Assembly (NCBI GenBank): GCA_000828075.3
Contig: JXCB02000033.1
Span: 529,428-593,427, forward strand
Length of the DNA stretch: 64,000 nucleotides
Source of the DNA: Tolypothrix campylonemoides VB511288
GTDB taxonomy: Bacteria > Cyanobacteriota > Cyanobacteriia > Cyanobacteriales > Nostocaceae
Reading direction: 5' to 3'
Shown: piece after piece, positions 26,300-34,341 of the stretch
Layout of the letters: every line of letters starts with the position of its first letter
Position numbering within the stretch: position 1 is the first letter of the stretch
The notes under the pieces: model-generated
What the model was told of the DNA's origin: nothing
The model's database searches: none
Seen by the model: only the letters and a program-made list of their open reading frames with translations
Made by a program: the position numbers and the translations under genes

Positions 26300-29008
26300 A
26301 TGAAAAGATACAATTCAATCCGGTATTACTTAGTTCTGGGTGTTGTAAGTGCTTCGTTGTGTGTCCTTAGTTCACCTGTGCTGGCGAAACTTCCTCCCTC
26401 GTCTGCGCCCCCCGTTTCCTCATCCCCACAGCAACAGGGGAAAGTGCTGTACGACGCTGGACGATATGCCGAAGCGGTGCAGGTTTTACAGCAATCTGTT
26501 CAGCAATACCGAATGCAAGGGGATACCCTCAGACTTGCTGCAACCCTAAGTAATCTTTCCCTTGCTTACCAGCAACTCGGCGCGTGGGCTGAGGCAAAGC
26601 AGGCGATCGCCCAGAGTTTAAATATTTTGGGATATCAACAGCAGGGGAGAGAGAGAGAGGGAGAGAGGGAGAGAGGGAGAGAGGGAGAGAGGGGGAAAAA
26701 TTCCTCACACCCTACAGCCCAAGTTCTTGCTCAAAGCCTTGATATACAAGGTCGTTTGCAACTGGCGACGGGACAAACACAAGAGGCTTTGACAACCTGG
26801 CAGCAGGCTCAAAAGATTTATACTAAGGCTGGTGATGCGAATGGCGTAGTGCGATCGCACATCAATCAAGCACAAGCATTGCGAACTCAAGGCTTCTACC
26901 GTCGTGCAGAAAAAACACTACAAGATGTTTATAAAATTTTACAATCACAACCAGACTCCTTAGAAAAGACAGTGGGGTTGCGATCGCTTGGTGATGTCCT
27001 CCAACTCGTGGGTAACTTGAAAGATTCTCAAGGTGCCCTACAGCAAAGTCTGGAAATTGCCCAACGCCTACAATCTCCAGCAAATATTGGTGCAAGTCTT
27101 TTTAGCTTAGGAAATAATGCTCGTACACAGCAGCAAAAACAACAAGCGATTGACTTTTATCAACAAACAGTTCAAATTTCCCCCTCACCTTTAACAAAAG
27201 TCCAAGCGCAACTTAATCACTTAGACCTTTTAATTGAGGATCAACAATCAGCACAAGCCCAAACTCTCATACCTTTAATTCAATCCCAACTCAACACACT
27301 CCCCGCCAGTCGTCCTGCTGTCTACGCCCGGATTAACTTTGCTCATAGCCTCGCCAAATTAGGCATCGAGGAGATGAAGGAGACAAGGGAGAGCAAACAA
27401 ACTTCCTCATCCTCCTCACTCCCTCACTCCCTCACTCCCCCACTCCCCCACTCCCTCACTCCCTCATCCCCACCCCAACTCCTCGCTACCGCTGTCCAAC
27501 AAGCCCGCAATTTGGCTGACAAGCAAGCAGAAGCATATGCTTTGGGAAGTTTAGGTGGTTTATACGAAAAAACTGGGCAGTGGTCGGAGGCGCAAAACTT
27601 GACCCAACAGGCGTTACTATTGGCACAAGCAAGCAATGCACCGGAAATTGCTTATCGATGGGAATGGCAACTTGGAAGGTTACGAAAAGCACAAGGAGAT
27701 ATCAAAGGAGCGATCGCGGCATATGATGCTGCTGTGGATACTCTGCAATCTCTACGGAGTGACTTGGTAGCGGTTAAACAAGATGTGCAATTTTCCTTCC
27801 GAGATACTGTAGAACCTGTTTATCGGGAATCAGTGGAATTACTGCTGCAGGTGCAACAACGGCAACCTGATGAAAAAACTTTAGAAAAAGCTCGTCAGCG
27901 GATCGAAGCCCTGCAACTGGCAGAACTAGACAACTTTTTCCGGGAAGCTTGCCTACAAGGTGAGAAAGTGCTGCTTGACAAAGTGGTAGACCAAGATAAC
28001 CCCACTGCTGCCATTCTTTACCCGATTATTCTTCCCGACGAATTGCAAGTTATTGTTAAAATTCCTAAACAACCCTTGCGGCACTACAGCACCAAAATTA
28101 GCCAAGCAGAAGTCGAAAAGATTGTCGGCGAAATGCGGCAAAATCTTGTCCAACCATCTGCCATTAAAGCATTCAGAACGCAGTCACAACAGGTTTACAA
28201 TTGGTTGATAAAACCAATTGAGTCCGAACTGCAAACAAGTGGCGTAAAGACTTTGGTATTTGTACCCGATGGAGCGTTACGCAATATACCGCCTTCTGCC
28301 CTTTACAATGGTAAGGAATACTTGGTCGAGAAATATGCGATCGCCCTCAGCATAGGTTTGCAACTTCAAGACCCCAAACCATTAGTGCGACGGCAGCTTA
28401 ATGCTCTCACCGCAGGGTTAACTCAACCTCCTCCAGGATACAGCGAATTTGCACCTTTGCCTGCTATTAAGAGAGAATTAAACCTGATAACCCAAGCCGG
28501 AGTCTCAACAACTAGCCTTTTGGATCAGCAATTCACCAAACAAGCTTTGGAAAGCAAAGTCAATGCTGTTTCCTTCAACATCTTGCATCTAGCAACCCAC
28601 GGTCAATTTAGTTCGCGTGCTGATAAAACCTTTATTTTGGCTGCCAATGGTCCAATCAACGTCGTTGATTTCGACAGTATCCTCCGCAGTCGGGATGAAA
28701 CCAAACCAGAAGCAGTGCAACTATTAGTTTTGAGTGCGTGCCAGACAGCAGCAGGAGACAACCGTGCGGCGTTGGGTTTAGCTGGGGCAGCTGTCAAAGC
28801 AGGCGCACGCAGTACCGTAGCATCCTTGTGGCAGATTGATGACGAATCAACAGCACAGTTTATTGGTACTTTTTATAAACAGTTGAAAAATGCCAATATT
28901 ACCAAAGCTGAAGCTCTTCGCCTTGCTCAGCTACAACTGTTGAAACATCCCAACTACAACACACCCAGCTTTTGGTCTGCCTATGTACTTATTGGCAATT
29001 GGCTTTAA
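26300..29008 (+). CDS. TPR-CHAT protein (caspase-like), exported
   Basis: This 902-residue protein has a signal peptide (cut near VLAKL), tetratricopeptide repeats from about 45 to 480 and a C-terminal CHAT domain. The caspase-type dyad is present: His in ILHLATHGQFSS (about 766) and Cys in LVLSACQTAAG (about 814). The end, ALRLAQLQLLKHPNYNTPSFWSAYVLIG, is standard for the family. CHAT proteins are cysteine peptidases or pseudo-peptidases; those with signal peptides near TpsB genes are common in cyanobacteria, but their substrate is unknown. Two short-repeat tracts are inserted in frame inside the TPR part (see repeats). Confidence 0.92.
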   Translation: MKRYNSIRYYLVLGVVSASLCVLSSPVLAKLPPSSAPPVSSSPQQQGKVLYDAGRYAEAVQVLQQSVQQYRMQGDTLRLAATLSNLSLAYQQLGAWAEAKQAIAQSLNILGYQQQGREREGERERGREGERGKNSSHPTAQVLAQSLDIQGRLQLATGQTQEALTTWQQAQKIYTKAGDANGVVRSHINQAQALRTQGFYRRAEKTLQDVYKILQSQPDSLEKTVGLRSLGDVLQLVGNLKDSQGALQQSLEIAQRLQSPANIGASLFSLGNNARTQQQKQQAIDFYQQTVQISPSPLTKVQAQLNHLDLLIEDQQSAQAQTLIPLIQSQLNTLPASRPAVYARINFAHSLAKLGIEEMKETRESKQTSSSSSLPHSLTPPLPHSLTPSSPPQLLATAVQQARNLADKQAEAYALGSLGGLYEKTGQWSEAQNLTQQALLLAQASNAPEIAYRWEWQLGRLRKAQGDIKGAIAAYDAAVDTLQSLRSDLVAVKQDVQFSFRDTVEPVYRESVELLLQVQQRQPDEKTLEKARQRIEALQLAELDNFFREACLQGEKVLLDKVVDQDNPTAAILYPIILPDELQVIVKIPKQPLRHYSTKISQAEVEKIVGEMRQNLVQPSAIKAFRTQSQQVYNWLIKPIESELQTSGVKTLVFVPDGALRNIPPSALYNGKEYLVEKYAIALSIGLQLQDPKPLVRRQLNALTAGLTQPPPGYSEFAPLPAIKRELNLITQAGVSTTSLLDQQFTKQALESKVNAVSFNILHLATHGQFSSRADKTFILAANGPINVVDFDSILRSRDETKPEAVQLLVLSACQTAAGDNRAALGLAGAAVKAGARSTVASLWQIDDESTAQFIGTFYKQLKNANITKAEALRLAQLQLLKHPNYNTPSFWSAYVLIGNWL
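26645..26695. repeat. In-frame gagagagggagag tract inside the CHAT gene
   Basis: A purine-only tandem repeat encodes a Glu/Arg/Gly-rich insert (GREREGERERGREGERGK) between TPR units. Its length is a multiple of three overall, since the frame continues. Confidence 0.85.
27415..27468. repeat. In-frame ctccctca heptamer tract inside the CHAT gene
   Basis: Tandem copies of actccct/actcccc encode a Ser/Leu/Pro/His insert (SLPHSLTPPLPHSLTP). The same heptamer recurs in the leader of the ABC permease near 58810. Confidence 0.85.
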
Positions 29009-29099
29009 TTGGAACTTTCATGAACAGGGTTTCGGTGTCAGGTTGTGTTGCAAAAACTTGTTGAGGACAGAAAATTCCTTGAGAAGGAAGTTATGGGTA

Positions 29100-29303
29100 T
29101 TAGAAGAGCATTGGAACGAAAAGTGTGCCACCCCAAGCCTCGATTGCAGACATCGGGTTCCAATATTCGCGGTAGTGGATGATCTTACCTTCCCTAGCTT
29201 GCAGTCGTATTACATAATCTTGTTGATGTTGGCGACCTGTGGAAACAATGACGGCTTCCCCATGAAACTTAGCCCATAGAACATTAGGGTTTGTCCTTTT
29301 CTT
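29100..29303 (-). pseudogene. SnoaL-like (NTF2 superfamily) gene, N-terminus lost at IS junction
   Basis: About 67 codons, NPNVLWAKFHGEAVIVSTGR followed by QDYVIRLQAREGKI and HYREYWNPMSAIEAWGG, form the second half of a SnoaL/PhzA-type domain. Upstream, the frame runs straight into the right end of an IS200/IS605 element at 29302, and no first half exists there. The gene was therefore cut by insertion or deletion at the element end. Confidence 0.65.
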
Positions 29304-29340
29304 GACATACTCCCCAGCCGTCATGCTGGGGATTCTAGGC
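29302..29340 (-). mobile_element. IS200/IS605-type right end
   Basis: Gaatccccagcatgacggct followed by ggggagtatgtcaa (minus strand) is a canonical right-end hairpin with the GTCAA tip at 29302. It follows the TnpB fragment stop by about 25 nt. In active elements this segment ends the omega RNA, and the guide is the DNA just beyond, here the SnoaL remnant. Confidence 0.8.
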
Positions 29341-29622
29341 TCAAACAACGATTGCAGCGCCTTGCCGTCTAACATCGTCTAACCCAACAGTTGATGCCCC
29401 AACTGCACAAATATTTTTAGCTGCGTTCTCGTCCCTCCCGTTCACTGACTGACAGGAAGAACAACGCCGCTCTCTGACTGACAAATCCAGCTTTTCTAGA
29501 ACGTGTCCACATCTGTGGCAAGTCTTGCTAGATGGATACCATTGGTTGACAAATACCAGTTGCTTGCCTTTGTTTTTGGCAATCCACTCTAGAATTGCCT
29601 TGAATTCTCCTGATTCTATTTG
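29341..29622 (-). pseudogene. TnpB C-terminal fragment (IS200/IS605 family)
   Basis: An open frame of about 93 codons holds the end of a TnpB nuclease: NQWYPSSKTCHRCGHV, a second CxxC in RRCSSCQSV, and NGRDENAAKNI with the last RuvC aspartate. The first three quarters of the protein, including the other RuvC residues, are missing, so it cannot be active. The zinc ribbon is intact (CHRC and CSSC). Confidence 0.85.
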
Positions 29623-29679
29623 GAAAAGGTTTGCCGTAAGACATCCCTAAAGAAACTGTTCGCTATAACCTGCTCTCCT

Positions 29680-29996
29680 TAGTAACGACTCCTAACCTTG
29701 CGGCAATGCGTTTTGCAGTCGTCAACCGAGCTTCTGTAATCTCTCGACTCACCGATCGGGCAGCTTCTAAAACTCAGGCGGTGCGCTTGCTGGCGTACCA
29801 CTGTTAAAGGGTGGTTCAGGCGCATATTGAATGTGCAGTTGAATCTCCTGAGCCACGCGATCGCCAAAGCAGGAGTGCAGCCACTCGCAAAGCGCCGTCA
29901 ATTCCAGCAGTGACACCTGCTGCACTTACAAAAGAGCCATCGATTACTACCCGTTCATCAATGGGAATTGCCCCAAAATACTCAAGGAGATGAAAG
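29680..29996 (-). pseudogene. DJ-1/PfpI family gene, frameshifted remnant
   Basis: Three reading frames on the minus strand together give LLEYFGAIPIDERVVIDGSF, then SAAGVTAGIDGALRVAA, GDRVAQEIQLHIQYAPEPPF and EAARSVSREITEARLTTAKR. These match the C-terminal half of PfpI/ThiJ-type (isonitrile-hydratase-like) proteins. At least two frameshifts separate the blocks. The N-terminal half with the nucleophile elbow is absent. Confidence 0.65.
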
Positions 29997-30000
29997 GCTG

Positions 30001-30216
30001 ATCATCTGTACCCTGTTGGGTACCAGAGCTCAGAGGTAGTTCAAGAACTGAGTTTGTTGATGCATAGAGGTTGACACCGAAACGACCCTCGACACGCTCT
30101 TCACCTTGATTTGAGATCGTAATTTCCACGAATCCTTGGTCATCAGGAAGACTTGTGATTCCCCTAATGTCACCAAACTGTATGACCAAATCCGCAAAAG
30201 ATCCCGCTGTAGTCAT
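30001..30216 (-). pseudogene. N-terminal piece of a CARDB-like adhesin/surface protein
   Basis: From the ATG at 30216 the ORF reads MTTAGSFADLVIQFGDIRG, SLPDDQGFVEITISNQGEER and FGVNLYASTNSVLELPL. This is a CARDB-type beta-sandwich start seen in large cyanobacterial surface proteins. The frame then runs into the PfpI remnant and stops at 29947, so the gene has lost everything after about 70 residues. Confidence 0.5.
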
Positions 30217-30244
30217 AGAGGCTTTACTCCTTGTCTTATATAAC

Positions 30245-30422
30245 TAGGAGTTACGCACTGTACAAATTAACCATAATATGTATTACGAGATTTGGTTGTT
30301 TCAGGCGCCGTTGCACAATCCTAAGAAAGCTTGCTGCCAAAACGAGTGTTGGATAGTAATTGTGAACAAGGGCTGAAATACCCAAATGACGTTTAGTACA
30401 TATGTACGATGCGTAAGTCCTA
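30245..30422. mobile_element. MITE-like element with TAGGA(G/C)TTACGCA ends
   Basis: The ends taggagttacgca and tgcgtaagtccta form an inverted repeat with one mismatch over 13 bp. They match the ends of the element at 21957. The 178-bp interior has no gene. Confidence 0.6.
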
Positions 30423-30489
30423 ATAACTTGAGTGTAATGAGTTCTAACGCTCAACTTCTTTCAAATTATTAGAACAATTTATCAGATTC

Positions 30490-30540
30490 TTATGATGAAG
30501 CGCGAACCTGCTTTGGTGTCATTCCGGTGAATTGTTTGAG
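30490..30540 (-). pseudogene. AraC-family regulator C-terminal tail
   Basis: The minus-strand frame LKQFTGMTPKQVRASS, then stop, matches the last helix region of AraC HTH domains (xxFTGMTPxQ). Only about 16 codons remain; upstream is the AGCGCTGTAAG-family repeat. It is short, so the call is tentative. Confidence 0.35.
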
Positions 30541-30551
30541 GACAGCATCGG

Positions 30552-30633
30552 GACATTTGATACCACATGAGCTTTTATCGGCAAGAAACACCCGAAGATT
30601 TGTGGTCTAATTATAAGAATAAGCGCTGTAAGA
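30552..30633. repeat. Dispersed repeat (AGCGCTGTAAG family), copy 3
   Basis: Acatttgataccacatgagcttttatcggcaa...gatttgtggtctaattata...agcgctgtaag matches the copies at 16842 and 21253. It lies about 130 nt upstream of a Mop gene. Confidence 0.55.
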
Positions 30634-30760
30634 CTAAGCAATGGTTTTTTATAAGTTAAGGGAAAGTTAAGAATAGTAAGGTTGGCGGTCAAGATGTTAA
30701 TTATAAGAGTCAATAGTTGCTAGTATTATTGAGTTCAAACACTACAGGGGACATCCAAAG

Positions 30761-30970
30761 ATGCAAGTAAGTGCTCGTAATGCGCTTAAAGCTACTGTAA
30801 AAAAAGTTGTGGAAGGAGCCGTTAACACCGAGGTAATATTAGAAATTGCTTCTGGAGTAGAGGTCACTGCAATCATCACCAAGTCATCAGCAGAAAAGCT
30901 TCAACTGCAAGAAGGAAAGCAAGCATACGCTATTATAAAATCTTCCGATGTGATAGTTGCTGTTGATTAA
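30761..30970 (+). CDS. Mop (molbindin, TOBE domain) molybdate-binding protein
   Basis: This 69-residue single Mop domain reads MQVSARNALKATVKKVVEGA with VTAIITKSSAEKL and QAYAIIKSSDVIVAVD. Such molbindins assemble into rings that bind molybdate or tungstate oxyanions in the cytosol, for storage or homeostasis. A near-identical paralogue lies at 39281-39490 on the other strand. ATG choice is clear (AGGGGACA upstream). A strong bidirectional terminator follows 55 nt after the stop. Confidence 0.92.
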   Translation: MQVSARNALKATVKKVVEGAVNTEVILEIASGVEVTAIITKSSAEKLQLQEGKQAYAIIKSSDVIVAVD

Positions 30971-31025
30971 CGAAGTCTTTTTGAGATAGTTGTCAACTAT
31001 CTGCAAGCTACAATATGCAACTTTC

Positions 31026-31050
31026 AAGCCCCCATATGGGGGCTTTATTC
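31026..31050. terminator. Bidirectional terminator between Mop and Uma2 genes
   Basis: A perfect 20-bp palindrome (aagcccccatatgggggctt) is followed by tttattc on the plus strand. It overlaps the Uma2 stop codon and serves both converging genes. Confidence 0.85.
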
Positions 31051-31623
31051 TTCGGTTCCAAATACAACACTTTCATACAGCAATTCAATCGGACATTCAA
31101 ATTCAATACTTGAGAGAGTGATAATATCTCCACTGGTGTAGGGATAGTAAAGCCACATTCTACCTTCTCCCCGAGAGTAAAGCTCAACAGAGATTATTTC
31201 AGAGTCAATTAACACATACTCTTGCAAAGTCGGGATTTTAAGATAATAAGTGAATTTCTCACCCCTGTCTTTGGCGCTTGTACCTGGGGAGAGGACTTCG
31301 ACAATCAGCTTGGGAAATTGAATAAATTTGCGGGCGTTGAGGTCTTGAGGGTGGCAACTGACAATAACATCAGGATAGTAGTAAGGGCTTTGGGAACTGA
31401 CTTGCACTTTCACATCTGACACATTCACCCGACAACCTCTGGAACGCAGATGAGGGTACAAAGCTCTGTAAAGGTTTAGAGCAATGTCATTATGGGGAAT
31501 TGTACCACCTGTCATAGCAAAAACTTCGCCGTTGACATATTCGTAGCGAACGTCTTGCTGAGGTTCCCATTCGAGATATTCCTCAATGGTCATTTTTTGA
31601 GGTTGTTGGGTGATGGCTACCAT
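31045..31623 (-). CDS. Uma2-family (DUF820) putative endonuclease
   Basis: This 192-residue protein is complete compared with the truncated copy at 7.9 kb. It has MTIEEYLEWEPQQDVRYEYV, the PD-(D/E)xK-like segment YYYPDVIVSCHPQD, PKLIVEVLSPGTSAKDRGEK (acidic and lysine residues of the core) and IPTLQEYVLID. The fold belongs to the restriction-endonuclease-like superfamily. The biological role of the hundreds of copies in cyanobacteria is unsettled. It is transcribed toward the Mop gene and shares its terminator. Confidence 0.88.
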   Translation of the reverse strand: MVAITQQPQKMTIEEYLEWEPQQDVRYEYVNGEVFAMTGGTIPHNDIALNLYRALYPHLRSRGCRVNVSDVKVQVSSQSPYYYPDVIVSCHPQDLNARKFIQFPKLIVEVLSPGTSAKDRGEKFTYYLKIPTLQEYVLIDSEIISVELYSRGEGRMWLYYPYTSGDIITLSSIEFECPIELLYESVVFGTEE

Positions 31624-31969
31624 AATCTTTGAATGCCAAGACTTTTTCGGGCTTGGTTTGATTCTAACTGAATGGTCAGGGTGAAAGTTAGCCAGAACAC
31701 CTAATTCAGTACCTGCTACTGTAATTTATTGAAGCGGTTCAAGGAAAAACTATTTCCAACGACAGATGCTTTCACTGATGAAAATGCCAGAGTGTCTCTA
31801 TCAGCCACATTTTAAGCAGTGCAAGACATAATTTCCTCCTAGAGCGCCGGTACAGTAATCACGATTCCGGGTTAGGATGACCAAAGGGGCTGACGCAAGA
31901 GTTGTGCAGTGCCTAATTATGTAAAGTTTGGTAAGGTATTTTTCATTTAAGCGCAATAGGTTTAAACGA

Positions 31970-33541
31970 ATGCAACCAGCTTTGTGGCACCCGCCAGTGG
32001 AATTATCAAACATGGAGCAGGCGATCGTTAAGCGTATCAAACGGGCTAAACTGTTTATTTTCCTGCGGCAAGTGCGTCATCAATTATTTGATGATGAATT
32101 CCAAACAGAGTTGGCAAAAATGTTTGATGATAAGCCCAAAGGTCAACCCCCCATATCGCCTGCGAAACTAGCATTGGTTACTATACTGCAAGCATATACC
32201 GGAGCCAGTGACGACGAAGCAATTGAGTCGTTATTGATGGACAAACGTTGGCAGTTGGTAGTGGATTGCCTTGAGTGTGAACAACCACCGTTTAGTAAAC
32301 CAACAATTGTCCGGTTTCGCGCTCAACTGATTAAGCGGCGTTTAGATCGACGGCTAATTGAACGTACTGTGGAACTAGCAAAACAAACGGGTGGTTTTGG
32401 TTCGAGAAATTTACGAGCAGCGCTTGATTCGTCGCCATTATGGGGAGCCGCGAAAGTAGAGGATACTTATAATCTGTTGGGTCACGCCCTCAAGAAGGCA
32501 ATAAGCGTGATAGCGCGTCAGCAGGGGCGGGAACTGACGGCAATAGCGACTGAATTGGGAGCAGAAATTATTAGTGGTTCGAGTCTGAAAGCTGCGCTGG
32601 ATATAGACTGGGACAATCCAGAGGAACGCTCAGGAGCTTTGTCCAAGTTGCTTTTTGTCCTAGAAGCAGTAGAAACTTGGCTAGAGGATCAGCAACTGAG
32701 TGTCGCCGATAATATCGAGCATAATCTGAAAGTGGCACGACAAGTCGAATCTCAGGACGTAGAAGTCACAGCAAATGGGACACCTCAACTGCGGCGTGGG
32801 GTAGCCAAGGATAGACGAGTCAGCGTGGAAGACTCCACAATGCGTCACGGGCGTAAAAGTCGCACTCAACGTTTTGATGGTTATAAACGTCATGTGCTGG
32901 CTGATTTAGATATTGGAGTAGTACGGGCTGTAGGTCTGACTCCAGCTAATGTTCCAGAAGCTTGGGTGAGCGATGCCATTAGTGCTGACCTAAAAGCCCA
33001 AGACGTAACATTGGTAGAGTTGCAGATTGACCGCGCTTATTTAAGTAGCAAATTGGTACGTCACCGGACTCAACAGTTAAACATCTACTGCAAAGCATGG
33101 CCCGTGAGAAATCGTGATGGGCGGTTTCCCAAAACAGCATTTATCTTAGATTGGGAGCAGCAAAACATTACCTGTCCGAATCAAATCACCCTACCATTTG
33201 AGGTAGGAGCAAAGGTGCAATTTCCACAATCTGTTTGTGCAAGCTGTCCTTTACAACCAGGCTGCACTACAAACAAACGAGGGCGAAGTGTTTCCATCCA
33301 TCCACAAGAGCAGTTACTACAAGAATTACGTCAACGTCAATTAACGGTATCAGGTCGAGCAAAACTGCGTGAGAGAGTGGCAGTTGAGCATTCTTTGGCA
33401 CATCTCGGACATTGGCAAAGTAACCGTGCTCGTTATACTGGTTTACGCAAAAATCTATTCGATCTACGACGCACCGCCGTCGTTCACAATCTTCATGTTT
33501 GGGCTCGCTTGGTAGAGCAAGCCGCTACCACTTCAGTTTAA
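31970..33541 (+). CDS. IS1182-type transposase
   Basis: The start at 31970 gives 523 residues (MQPALWHPPVELSNMEQ). It has the transposase N-terminal domain (DDKPKGQPPISPAKLALVTI), DDE-fold segments (LRAALDSSPLWGA; KRHVLADLDIGVVRAVGL), and a cysteine cluster CASCPLQPGC (about 420). The C-terminal REPxAEH-like RVAVEHSLAHLGHWQ follows. No frameshift is visible, so it may be active. The inverted arms described for the element surround it. Confidence 0.9.
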   Translation: MQPALWHPPVELSNMEQAIVKRIKRAKLFIFLRQVRHQLFDDEFQTELAKMFDDKPKGQPPISPAKLALVTILQAYTGASDDEAIESLLMDKRWQLVVDCLECEQPPFSKPTIVRFRAQLIKRRLDRRLIERTVELAKQTGGFGSRNLRAALDSSPLWGAAKVEDTYNLLGHALKKAISVIARQQGRELTAIATELGAEIISGSSLKAALDIDWDNPEERSGALSKLLFVLEAVETWLEDQQLSVADNIEHNLKVARQVESQDVEVTANGTPQLRRGVAKDRRVSVEDSTMRHGRKSRTQRFDGYKRHVLADLDIGVVRAVGLTPANVPEAWVSDAISADLKAQDVTLVELQIDRAYLSSKLVRHRTQQLNIYCKAWPVRNRDGRFPKTAFILDWEQQNITCPNQITLPFEVGAKVQFPQSVCASCPLQPGCTTNKRGRSVSIHPQEQLLQELRQRQLTVSGRAKLRERVAVEHSLAHLGHWQSNRARYTGLRKNLFDLRRTAVVHNLHVWARLVEQAATTSV

Positions 33542-33611
33542 ACAACAAAAGCGTTTTCAATATTTTATCTGCGTAAGGATTCAGGCACTATGCGTGGTTA
33601 ATCTGCACAGG

Positions 33612-33774
33612 CTATCATCCAAAATTTTTGTCAACTCGGTCTGGAATGTATTCTCCAATAATTGATGCTGTATTTGGTACAGCAAAATCAACACAGGGGT
33701 GCGTTTAATACGATTAACGATCGCCTGCTCCATGTTTAATAATCCACTGGCAGGTGCCACAAGGGTGGTTGCAT
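33612..33774 (-). pseudogene. Inverted 5' remnant of the same transposase
   Basis: On the minus strand the sequence from 33774 reads MQPPLWHLPVDY then stop, because one base is missing relative to the intact gene (MQPALWHPPVELS). DNA similarity continues to about 33612 (catcaattatt, ttccagaccgagttgac). It is a truncated, frameshifted sister copy facing the intact one. Confidence 0.8.
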
Positions 33775-33933
33775 TTGTTTAAACCTATTGCGCTTAAATG
33801 AAAAATACATTATTAAACTTCACATAATCGAGCACCGCACAACTCTTGCGTCAGCCCCTTTGGTCATCCTAACCCGGAATCGTGATTACTGTACCGGCGC
33901 TCTAGTTATTGAAAATCAGCGAACGTACAAAAA

Positions 33934-34311
33934 TTAATCTTCATCATCCGGGATTTCATCATCTGACAATTCATTGACTTCGATTTCCCACGGTGTCCCC
34001 AACTCAGTTGGTGGACAGAGGCGGATTTTGCCACTGTTTGAAAACAGCTTCAATTTCTTAAGAATATGGGAAACAGCGTTAGTGATATGCCAATAACTTT
34101 CAATGTCATAGCAAACAATCACTAGCGTCAAAATGCCAGAACTCGTTTGGAAATACCAGTGACAATTCGACAGCAAAACCCGCATAATCGGACCGCAGGT
34201 TTGGTAAAAGCGTATGCCAGCAACTGTTTCTAGTTGTCTGTGCAGTATTTCATCAACTAGAGTTGTTCTAGCTGGAGGCAAATCATCTGGAGGAAGGAAA
34301 GGTTGATTCAT
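33934..34311 (-). CDS. Unknown 125-aa protein, last gene of LLM/HsdR-N operon
   Basis: I do not recognise this protein. It is soluble and mixed alpha/beta, with a proline-rich start ([14 protein letters not shown]), two cysteines ([13 protein letters not shown]) and a very acidic tail ([12 protein letters not shown]). It lies 30 nt past the LLM oxidoreductase stop on the same strand, with a possible ribosome site (AAGGGG) upstream, so it probably belongs to that operon. The clean frame and codon use support a real gene. Confidence 0.65.
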   Translation of the reverse strand: MNQPFLPPDDLPPARTTLVDEILHRQLETVAGIRFYQTCGPIMRVLLSNCHWYFQTSSGILTLVIVCYDIESYWHITNAVSHILKKLKLFSNSGKIRLCPPTELGTPWEIEVNELSDDEIPDDED

Positions 34312-34341
34312 GGTAACACCCCTTTCTAATCACTGCGTTGT

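Larger units (their letters stand above)
31839..33905. mobile_element. IS1182-type element with long inverted ends and a second, inverted partial copy
   Basis: A 69-bp perfect inverted repeat bounds the unit (31839-31907 and 33837-33905), with CTAG at both outer ends, possibly the target duplication. After the 69 bp the two arms stay similar for about 220 bp more but diverge. The right arm is a decayed inverted copy of the transposase 5' region, so the unit is one intact IS plus an inverted remnant. Confidence 0.75.

Noticed and set aside
26645-26695. CRISPR-like direct repeats
   Set aside because: The units are short contiguous tandem repeats without spacers; no CRISPR array or cas gene is in the window.
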